Source: Cladorhizidae sp. MBARI D1340-BT2 | Taxonomy: Eukaryota > Porifera > Demospongiae > Poecilosclerida > Cladorhizidae | DNA length: 64,000 nucleotides | Assembly: GCA_028752905.1 (NCBI GenBank) | Contig: JAQNBH010000002.1 | Coordinates: 21,587,059-21,651,058, forward strand | Direction: 5' to 3' | Part shown: positions 1 through 8,454 of the stretch, in pieces | Position numbering within the stretch: position 1 is the first letter of the stretch | How the letters are laid out: the number at the start of each line of letters is the position of its first letter | The notes under the pieces: generated by a model | Told to the model about the DNA's origin: nothing | What the model saw: the letters and a program-made list of their open reading frames with translations, nothing else | The model's database searches: none | Program-made: the position numbers and the translations under genes

Positions 1-282
1 TTTTTGGTATCAAGAGAGAGAACAGAGAGAGGCCTACCTTTAGAGCTATATATCAAGTCTATTCAGTGAAGTGTGGAGAATCTATGAAGCTAACATGTTT
101 AGCTCAAGATAGAGAACACTGTGAGATACCTACCTTGCAAGTCCATTACAGTGAAGTGTGCAGAATATATGGATGTTTGGTATCAAGAGAGAGCACTTAG
201 AGAGTCCTATCTTAATAGCTATACATCAAGTCTATTCAGTGAAGTGTGGATAATCTACGAAGCTAACATGTTTAGCATCAAG
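1..282 (+). repeat. Partial satellite unit at left edge (tail only)
   Basis: The window opens inside the second A half-unit and runs through B2, A3 and the truncated B3 to the junction with the first core at 283. Its first bases, TTTTTGGTATC, match a rare variant seen again only at 2725, exactly 2724 bp (three 908-bp units) later; other units read ATGTTTGGTATC here. It also carries CACTGTGAG, a variant of D-class tails. This ties the left edge to a three-unit higher-order repeat whose other copy starts upstream of the window. Confidence 0.9.
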
Positions 283-293
283 TAAGAGTACAA

Positions 294-311
294 TTCATAA
301 CTGCCCTAATT
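294..311 (+). repeat. Left arm of core inverted repeat
   Basis: The arm reads TTCATAACTGCCCTAATT. It pairs with the reverse complement of 649-666 at 15 of 18 positions, including a perfect 10-bp block, TGCCCTAATT. It recurs at the same offset in the other units. Confidence 0.75.
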
Positions 312-397
312 AACAAGACCAAAGTCCCAGATTTTGTCAACTGATAGAGAAGGCCCTTATCTGCAACATGTCAACAGATTATCAATAAATGTAGTGG

Positions 398-447
398 TTT
401 TTCACTGGCAGGCCACCGCTTTGGCAACTGGAAAACGCCAGGAAAGA
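398..447 (+). other. Potential stem-loop in GC-richer part of core
   Basis: TTTTTCACTGGC at 398-409 can pair with GCCAGGAAAGA at 437-447, with one unpaired base and one mismatch. The loop contains GCCACCGCTTTGGC, which has its own 4-bp pairing. This stretch is among the least variable parts of the core by eye across units. A role in protein binding or DNA structure is only a guess. Confidence 0.4.
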
Positions 448-492
448 TCGCAAACCTTACCACTTCAAATCACCATAACTTGCTAATACTTA

Positions 493-509
493 GAGTACTC
501 AAAATTTTG
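493..509 (+). other. Overlapping palindromes in core
   Basis: GAGTACTC (8 bp) at 493-500 shares its last base with CAAAATTTTG (10 bp) at 500-509. Both are perfect palindromes. Many N- and A-class units carry CAATATTTTG here instead, which breaks the second one. In AT-rich sequence this may be chance. Confidence 0.5.
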
Positions 510-615
510 GCACGTACAAAAGACAGATAATTAGAAGGGCTATTCGCTGATATAAATATTATCTTTTTGGGGTAAAGTGTAGAAAAGTTATGAGCTTTAC
601 GGCAAAATAACAATA

Positions 616-630
616 TTTTTGGGGGAAAAA
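616..630 (+). other. T-G-A homopolymer tract of constant length
   Basis: A run of T, then G, then A totals 15 bp here (5+5+5). Other units show T5G6A4, T4G8A3, T4G9A2, T4G7A4, T5G7A3, T6G5A4, T6G6A3 and T4CG7A3, all still 15 bp. The boundaries move by substitution while the total length stays fixed. The unit at 42381 is the only exception I found (T6G7A3, 16 bp). Confidence 0.85.
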
Positions 631-648
631 TGAGAAACATATTGACCA

Positions 649-666
649 AATTAGGGCAAATATCAA
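649..666 (-). repeat. Right arm of core inverted repeat
   Basis: The plus strand reads AATTAGGGCAAATATCAA. Its reverse complement matches the left arm at 294-311 at 15 of 18 positions. The arm overlaps most of the right ATCAAG direct repeat, where the core meets the B remnant. Confidence 0.75.
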
Positions 667-667
667 G

Positions 668-1190
668 ATAGAGAACACACAATGAAACCTATCATTCGAA
701 TCATATCAAGTCCATTACAGTGAAGTGTGCAGAATATTATGGATGTTTGATATCAACAGAGAGCACAGGGAGAGACCTATCTTAATAGCTATATATCAAG
801 TTTATACAGTGAAGTGTGGAGAATCTATGAAGCTAACCTGTTTAGCATCAAGATAGAGAACACATAGAGAAACCTATCTTGTGATTCTATGTATGCAGAA
901 TATACGGATGTTTGGTATCAAGAGAGAGAACAGAGAGAGGCCTACCTTTAGAGCTATATATCAAGTCTATTCAGTGAAGTGTGGAGAATCTATGAAGCTA
1001 ACATGTTCAGCTCAAGATAGAGAACACTGAGAGATACCTATCTTGCAAGTCCATTACAGTGAAGTGTGCAGAATATATGGATGTTTGGTATCAAGAGAGA
1101 GCACTTAGAGAGTCCTATCTTAATAGCTATACATCAAGTCTATTCAGTGAAGTGTGGATAATCTACGAAGCTAACATGTTTAGCATCAAG
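668..1190 (+). repeat. A/B sub-repeat field of the reference unit
   Basis: Three A/B pairs follow a B remnant. A half-units contain a form of GATGTTTGGTATCAAGAGAG. B half-units contain GAAGCTAACATGTTTAGC and ATAGAGAACAC. A and B align with each other: both start GTGAAGTGTG, followed by CAGAATAT or GAGAATCTAT, then GTTTGGTATCAAGAGAGA or GTTTAGCATCAAGATAGA, then CCTATCTT. They therefore descend from one ancestral unit of about 85-95 bp. Spacing of equivalent A positions is 166 and 173 bp; equivalent B positions are 165 and 173 bp apart. These homologies are the exchange points for the 338-bp gains and losses further right. Confidence 0.88.
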
Positions 1191-2098
1191 TAAGAGTACA
1201 ATTCATAACTGCCCTAATTAACAAGACCAAAGTCCCAGATTTTGTCAACTGATAGAGAAGGCCCTTATCTGCAACATGTCAACAGATTATCAATAAATGT
1301 AGTGGTTTTTCACTGGCAGGCCACCGCTTTGGCAACTGGAAAACGCCAGGAAAGATCGCAAACCTTACCACTTCAAATCTCCATAACTTGCTAATACTTA
1401 GAGTACTCAAAATTTTGGCACGTACAAAAGACAGATAATTAGAAGGGCTATCCGGTGATATAAACATTATATTTTTTGGGTAAAGTGTAGAACAGTTATG
1501 AGCTTTACGGCAAAATAACAAGATTTTGGGGGGGGAAATGAGAAACATATAGACCAAATTAGGGCAAATATCAAGATAGAGAACACACAATGAAACCTAT
1601 CATTCGAATCATATCAAGTCCATTACAGTGAAGTGTGCAGAATATTATGGATGTTTGATATCAACAGAGAGCACAGGGAGAGACCTATCTTAATAGCTAT
1701 ATATCAAGTTTATACAGTGAAGTGTGGAGAATCTATGAAGCTAACCTGTTTAGCATCAAGATAGAGAACACATAGAGAAACCTATCTTGTGATTCTATGT
1801 ATGCAGAATATACGGATGTTTGGTATCAAGAGAGAGAACAGAGAGAGGCCTACCTTTAGAGCTATATATCAAGTCTATTCAGTGAAGTGTGGAGAATCTA
1901 TGAAGCTAACATGTTTAGCTCAAGATAGAGAACACTGAGAGATACCTATCTTGCAAGTCCATTACAGTGAAGTGTGCAGAATATATGGATGTTTGGTATC
2001 AAGAGAGAGCACTTAGAGAGTCCTATCTTAATAGTTATACATCAAGTCTATTCAGTGAAGTGTGGATAATCTACGAAGCTAACATGTTTAGCATCAAG

Positions 2099-5000
2099 TA
2101 AGAGTACAATTCATAACTGCCCTAATTAACAAGACCAAAGTCCCAGATTTTGTCAACTGATAGAGAAGGCCCTTATCTGCAACATGTCAACAGATTATCA
2201 ATAAATGTAGTGGTTTTTCACTGGCAGGCCACCGCTTTGGCAACTGGAAAACGCCAGGAAAGATCGCAAACCTTCCCACTTCAAATCACCATAACTTGCT
2301 AATACTTAGAGTACTCAAAATTTTGGCACGTACAAAAGACAGATAATTAGAAGGGCTATCCGATGATATTAAAATTATCTTTTTTGGGTAAAGTGTAGAA
2401 AAGTTATGAGCTTAACGGCAAAATAACAAGATTTTTGGGGGGAAAATGAGAAACATATAGACCAAATTAGGGCAAATATCAAGATAGAGAACACACAATG
2501 AAACCTATCATTCGAATCATATCAAGTCCATTACAGTGAAGTGTGCAGAATATTATGGATGTTTGATATCAACAGAGAGCACAGGGAGAGACCTATCTTA
2601 ATAGCTATATATCAAGTTTATACAGTGAAGTGTGGAGAATCTATGAAGCTAACCTGTTTAGCATCAAGATAGAGAACACATAGAGAAACCTATCTTGTGA
2701 TTCTATGTATGCAGAATATACGGATTTTTGGTATCAAGAGAGAGAACAGAGAGAGGCCTACCTTTAGAGCTATATATCAAGTCTATTCAGTGAAGTGTGG
2801 AGAATCTATGAAGCTAACATGTTTAGCTCAAGATAGAGAACACTGTGAGATACCTACCTTGCAAGTCCATTACAGTGAAGTGTGCAGAATATATGGATGT
2901 TTGGTATCAAGAGAGAGCACTTAGAGAGTCCTATCTTAATAGCTATACATCAAGTCTATTCAGTGAAGTGTGGATAATCTACGAAGCTAACATGTTTAGC
3001 ATCAAGTAAGAGTACAATTCATAACTGCCCTAATTAACAAGACCAAAGTCCCAGATTTTGTCAACTGATAGAGAAGGCCCTTATCTGCAACATGTCAACA
3101 GATTATCAATAAATGTAGTGGTTTTTCACTGGCAGGCCACCGCTTTGGCAACTGGAAAACGCCAGGAAAGATCGCAAACCTTACCACTTCAAATCACCAT
3201 AACTTGCTAATACTTAGAGTACTCAAAATTTTGGCACGTACAAAAGACAGATAATTAGAAGGGCTATCCGGTGATATAAAAATTATCTTTTTTGGGTAAA
3301 GTGTAGAACAGTTATGAGCTTTACGGCAAAATAACAAGATTTTTGGGGGGAAAATGAGAAACATATAGACCAAATTAGGGCAAATATCAAGATAGAGAAC
3401 ACACAATGAAACCTATCATTCTAATCATATCAAGTCCATTACAGTGAAGTGTGCAGAATATTATGGATGTTTGATATCAACAGAGAGCACAGGGAGAGAC
3501 CTATGTTAATAGCTATATATCAAGTTTATACAGTGAAGTGTGGAGAATCTATGAAGCTAACCTGTTTAGCATCAAGATAGAGAACACATAGAGAAACCTA
3601 TCTTGTGATTCTATGTTTGCAGAATATACGGATGTTTGGTATCAAGAGAGAGAACAGAGAGAGGCCTACCTTTAGAGCTATATATCAAGTCTATTCAGTG
3701 AAGTGTGGAGAATCTATGAAGCTAACATGTTCAGCTCAAGATAGAGAACACTGAGAGATACCTATCTTGCAAGTCCATTACAGTGAAGTGTGCAGAATAT
3801 ATGGATGTTTGGTATCAAGAGAGAGCACTTAGAGAGTCCTATCTTAATAGTTATACATCAAGTCTATTCAGTGAAGTGTGGATAATCTACGAAGCTAACA
3901 TGTTTAGCATCAAGTAAGAGTACAATTCATAACTGCCCTAATTAACAAGACCAAAGTCCCAGATTTTGTCAACTGATAGAGAAGGCCCTTATCTGCAACA
4001 TGTCAACAGATTATCAATAAATGTAGTGGTTTTTCACTGGCAGGCCACCGCTTTGGCAACTGGAAAACGCCAGGAAAGATCGCAAATCTTCCCACTTCAA
4101 ATCACCATAACTTGCTAATACTTAGAGTACTCAAAATTTTGGCACGTACAAAAGACAGATAATTAGAAGGGCTATCCGATGATATTAAAATTATCTTTTT
4201 TGGGTAAAGTGTAGAAAAGTTATGAGCTTAACGGCAAAATAACAAGATTTTTGGGGGGGAAATGAGAAACATATAGACCAAATTAGGGCAAATATCAAGA
4301 TAGAGAACACACAATGAAACCTATCATTCGAATCATATCAAGTCCATTACAGTGAAGTGTGCAGAATATTATGGATGTTTGATATCAACAGAGAGCACAG
4401 GGAGAGACCTATCTTAATAGCTATATATCAAGTTTATACAGTGAAGTGTGGAGAATCTATGAAGCTAACCTGTTTAGCATCAAGATAGAGAACACATAGA
4501 GAAACCTATCTTGTGATTCTATGTATGCAGAATATACGGATGTTTGGTATCAAGAGAGAGAACAGAGAGAGGCCTACCTTTAGAGCTATATATCAAGTCT
4601 ATTCAGTGAAGTGTGGAGAATCTATGAAGCTAACATGTTTAGCTCAAGATAGAGAACACTGTGAGATACCTACCTTGCAAGTCCATTACAGTGAAGTGTG
4701 CAGAATATATGGATGTTTGGTATCAAGAGAGAGCACTTAGAGAGTCCTATCTTAATAGCTATACATCAAGTCTATTCAGTGAAGTGTGTATAATCTACGA
4801 AGCTAACATGTTTAGCATCAAGTAAGAGTACAATTCATAACTGCCCTAATTAACAAGACCAAAGTCCCAGATTTTGTCAACTGATAGAGAAGGCCCTTAT
4901 CTGCAACATGTCAACAGATTATCAATAAATGTAGTGGTTTTTCACTGGCAGGCCACCGCTTTGGCAACTGGAAAACGCCAGGAAAGATCGCAAACCTTAC

Positions 5001-5730
5001 CACTTCAAATCACCATAACTTGCTAATACTTAGAGTACTCAAAATTTTGGCACGTACAAAAGACAGATAATTAGAAGGGCTATCCGGTGATATAAAAATT
5101 ATCTTTTTTGGGTAAAGTGTAGAACAGTTATGAGCTTTACGGCAAAATAACAAGATTTTTGGGGGGAAAATGAGAAACATATAGACCAAATTAGGGCAAA
5201 TATCAAGATAGAGAACACACAATGAAACCTATCATTCGAATCATATCAAGTCCATTACAGTGAAGTGTGCAGAATATTATGGATGTTTGATATCAACAGA
5301 GAGCACAGGGAGAGACCTATGTTAATAGCTATATATCAAGTTTATACAGTGAAGTGTGGAGAATCTATGAAGCTAACCTGTTTAGCATCAAGATAGAGAA
5401 CACATAGAGAAACCTATCTTGTGATTCTATGTTTGCAGAATATACGGATGTTTGGTATCAAGAGAGAGAACAGAGAGAGGCCTACCTTTAGAGCTATATA
5501 TCAAGTCTATTCAGTGAAGTGTGGAGAATCTATGAAGCTAACATGTTCAGCTCAAGATAGAGAACACTGAGAGATACCTATCTTGCAAGTCCATTACAGT
5601 GAAGTGTGCAGAATATATGGATGTTTGGTATCAAGAGAGAGCACTTAGAGAGTCCTATCTTAATAGCTATACATCAAGTCTATTCAGTGAAGTGTGGATA
5701 ATCTACGAAGCTAACATGTTTAGCATCAAG
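2099..5730 (+). repeat. Two-unit higher-order repeat D-C, two copies (1816 bp)
   Basis: D units start at 2099 and 3915, and C units at 3007 and 4823. Both D cores share GATATTAAAATTATC and GAGCTTAACGG, and both D tails share CACTGTGAG. Both C tails share CCTATGTTAATAG and GTTTGCAG. Equivalent variants are 1816 bp apart. Small differences remain: CGCAAATCTT at 4081 against CGCAAACCTT, GTGTATAATC near 4787, and CATTCTAATC at 3417 against CATTCGAATC in the second C copy. Confidence 0.8.
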
Positions 5731-8454
5731 TAAGAGTACAATTCATAACTGCCCTAATTAACAAGACCAAAGTCCCAGATTTTGTCAACTGATAGAGAAG
5801 GCCCTTATCTGCAACATGTCAACAGATTATCAATAAATGTAGTGGTTTTTCACTGGCAGGCCACCGCTTTGGCAACTGGAAAACGCCAGGAAAGATCGCA
5901 AACCTTACCACTTCAAATCACCATAACTTGCTAATACTTAGAGTACTCAATATTTTGGCACGTACAAAAGACAGATAATTAGAAGGGCTATCCGCTGATA
6001 TAAAAATTATCTTTTTTGGGTAAAGTGTAGAAAAGTTATGAGCTTTACGGCAAAATAACAAGATTTTTGGGGGGAAAATGAGAAACATATAGACCAAATT
6101 AGGGCAAATATCAAGATAGAGAACACACAATGAAACCTATCATTCGAATCATATCAAGTCCATTACAGTGAAGTGTACAGAATATTATGGATGTTTGATA
6201 TCAACAGAGAGCACAGGGAGAGACCTATCTTAATAGCTATATATCAAGTTTATACAGTGAAGTGTGGAGAATCTATGAAGCTATCCTGTTTAGCATCAAG
6301 ATAGAGAACACATAGAGAAACCTATCTTGTGATTCTATGTATGCAGAATATACGGATGTTTGGTATCAAGAGAGAGAACAGAGAGAGGCCTACCTTTAGA
6401 GCTATATATCAAGTCTATTCAGTGAAGTGTGGAGAATCTATGAAGCTAACATGTTCAGCTCAAGATAGAGAACACTGAGAGATACCTATCTTGCAAGTCC
6501 ATTACAGTGAAGTGTGCAGAATATATGGATGTTTGGTATCAAGAGAGAGCACTTAGAGAGTCCTATCTTAATAGCTATACATCAAGTCTATTCAGTGAAG
6601 TGTGGATAATCTACGAAGCTAACATGTTTAGCATCAAGTAAGAGTACAATTCATAACTGCCCTAATTAACAAGACCAAAGTCCCAGATTTTGTCAACTGA
6701 TAGAGAAGGCCCTTATCTGCAACATGTCAACAGATTATCAATAAATGTAGTGGTTTTTCACTGGCAGGCCACCGCTTTGGCAACTGGAAAACGCCAGGAA
6801 AGATCGCAAACCTTACCACTTCAAATCACCATAACTTGCTAATACTTAGAGTACTCAATATTTTGGCACGTACAAAAGACAGATAATTAGAAGGGCTATT
6901 CGCTGATATAAAAATTATCTTTTTGGGGTAAAGTGTAGAAAAGTTATGAGCTTTACGGCAAAATAACAATATTTTGGGGGGGAAAATGAGAAACATATTG
7001 ACCAAATTAGGGCAAATATCAAGATAGAGAACACACAATGAAACCTATCATTCGAATCATATCAAGTCCATTACAGTGAAGTGTGCAGAATATTATGGAT
7101 GTTTGATATCAACAGAGAGCACAGGGAGAGACCTATCTTAATAGCTATATATCAAGTTTATACAGTGAAGTGTGGAGAATCTATGAAGCTAACCTGTTTA
7201 GCATCAAGATAGAGAACACATAGAGAAACCTATCTTGTGACTCTATGTATGCAGAATATACGGATGTTTGGTATCAAGAGAGAGAACAGAGAGAGGCCTA
7301 CCTTTAGAGCTATATATCAAGTCTATTCAGTGAAGTGTGGAGAATCTATGAAGCTAACATGTTCAGCTCAAGATAGAGAACACTGAGAGATACCTATCTT
7401 GCAAGTCCATTACAGTGAAGTGTGCAGAATATATGGATGTTTGGTATCAAGAGAGAGCACTTAGAGAGTCCTATCTTAATAGCTATACATCAAGTCTATT
7501 CAGTGAAGTGTGGATAATCTACGAAGCTAACATGTTTAGCATCAAGTAAGAGTACAATTCATAACTGCCCTAATTAACAAGACCAAAGTCCCAGATTTTG
7601 TCAACTGATAGAGAAGGCCCTTATCTGCAACATGTCAACAGATTATCAATAAATATAGTGGTTTTTCACTGGCAGGCCACCGCTTTGGCAACTGGAAAAC
7701 GCCAGGAAAGATCGCAAACCTTACCACTTCAAATCACCATAACTTGCTAATACTTAGAGTACTCAATATTTTGGCACGTACAAAAGACAGATAATTAGAA
7801 GGGCTATTCGCTGATATAAAAATTATCTTTTTGGGGTAAAGTGTAGAAAAGTTATGAGCTTTACGGCAAAATAACAATATTTTGGGGGGGAAAATGAGAA
7901 ACATATTGACCAAATTAGGGCAAATATCAAGATAGAGAACACACAATGAAACCTATCATTCGAATCATATCAAGTCCATTACAGTGAAGTGTGCAGAATA
8001 TTATGGATGTTTGATATCAACAGAGAGCACAGGGAGAGACCTATCTTAATAGCTATATATCAAGTTTATACAGTGAAGTGTGGAGAATCTATGAAGCTAA
8101 CCTGTTTAGCATCAAGATAGAGAACACATAGAGAAACCTATCTTGTGACTCTATGTATGCAGAATATACGGATGTTTGGTATCAAGAGAGAGAACAGAGA
8201 GAGGCCTACCTTTAGAGCTATATATCAAGTCTATTCAGTGAAGTGTGGAGAATCTATGAAGCTAACATGTTCAGCTCAAGATAGAGAACACTGAGAGATA
8301 CCTATCTTGCAAGTCCATTACAGTGAAGTGTGCAGAATATATGGATGTTTGGTATCAAGAGAGAGCACTTAGAGAGTCCTATCTTAATAGCTATACATCA
8401 AGTCTATTCAGTGAAGTGTGGATAATCTACGAAGCTAACATGTTTAGCATCAAG
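5731..8454 (+). repeat. Units A-N-N
   Basis: The unit at 5731 has an A-class core (CCGCTGATATAAAAATT). Its tail carries GTGTACAG and GAAGCTATCCTG, which also occur in S-class tails at 13903 and 27523, so A and S units share a tail history. Units at 6639 and 7547 are both N class and have GTGACTCTATG in their tails. The core of 7547 also has AAATATAGTGG, shared with 15719 and 19351. Confidence 0.8.

Larger units (their letters stand above)
283..667 (+). repeat. Satellite core segment, candidate ancient insertion
   Basis: This segment of about 385 bp has no similarity that I can see to the A/B half-units around it. It is bracketed by ATCAAG at 277-282 and 662-667. Removing one ATCAAG plus the core joins B3 (ending TTTAGC) to ATCAAGATAGAGAACAC, which rebuilds an ordinary B half-unit. 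That is the pattern left by an insertion with a 6-bp target duplication. Imperfect inverted repeats lie at 294-311 and 649-666. The left inverted repeat sits 11 bp inside the direct repeat and the right one overlaps it, so the ends are not a textbook transposon. No protein-coding remnant is recognisable. The same junctions occur in the units I compared. Confidence 0.6.
283..1190 (+). repeat. Reference 908-bp unit (N class)
   Basis: This unit shows the layout shared by all 908-bp units. The core runs 283-667. A remnant B half-unit lacking its left part covers 668-719. Then come A1 at 720, B1 at 809, A2 near 886, B2 at 974, A3 at 1059 and a truncated B3 at 1147-1190, which leads directly into the next core. 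Each half-unit opens with GTGAAGTGTG except A2, where that opening is reduced to GTATGC because about 18 bp are missing relative to the unit at 60167. The unit boundary is arbitrary; I placed it just after the ATCAAG direct repeat at 277-282. Confidence 0.92.
283..3006 (+). repeat. Three-unit segment N-M-D (2724 bp)
   Basis: The units start at 283 (N), 1191 (M) and 2099 (D). The rare TTTTTGG variant in the tail just before the segment (position 1) and in the tail of its last unit (2725) is what a 2724-bp higher-order repeat predicts, with the other copy upstream. The M unit has T4G8A3 in its homopolymer tract and CTCC in place of CACC, which distinguishes the class. Confidence 0.7.

Noticed and set aside
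384..389. AATAAA in each core, with TATAAA-like sequence downstream, as possible transcription signals
   Set aside because: Six-base AT-rich motifs are expected by chance in this composition, and nothing else supports a promoter or a polyadenylation site.
421..450. Possible CENP-B box in TTGGCAACTGGAAAACGCCAGG
   Set aside because: The essential TTCG...A..CGGG positions of the CENP-B box are not present.
283..667. Core as an LTR or as a tRNA-derived SINE
   Set aside because: I see no TG...CA ends with a primer-binding site, no A and B box promoter pair, and no poly(A) tail. Only the ATCAAG direct repeat and imperfect inverted repeats are supported.
470..682. Recurring 70-residue minus-strand open frame in most cores, sometimes extended to 103 residues (for example 1279-1590)
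   Set aside because: It repeats only because the satellite repeats. A single TTT-to-TTA change closes it in D units, one A-to-T change extends it in M units, the ATAT insertion changes its start and the extra G at about 42720 destroys it. There is no recognisable domain and no sign of coding constraint.
920..950. GAGAGAGAACAGAGAGAGG purine stretch as a microsatellite or triplex element
   Set aside because: It is part of each A half-unit, is short and interrupted, and shows no length variation between units.
720..1190. CRISPR array suggested by regularly spaced short repeats
   Set aside because: The intervals between repeats are themselves repeats rather than unique spacers, the period is far too long, and there are no cas genes.
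2697..2924. Recurring 75-residue plus-strand open frame starting at GTG across A2-A3
   Set aside because: It exists only in tails with CACTGTGAG, where one substitution removes a stop. It consists entirely of A/B sub-repeat sequence and has no known motif.
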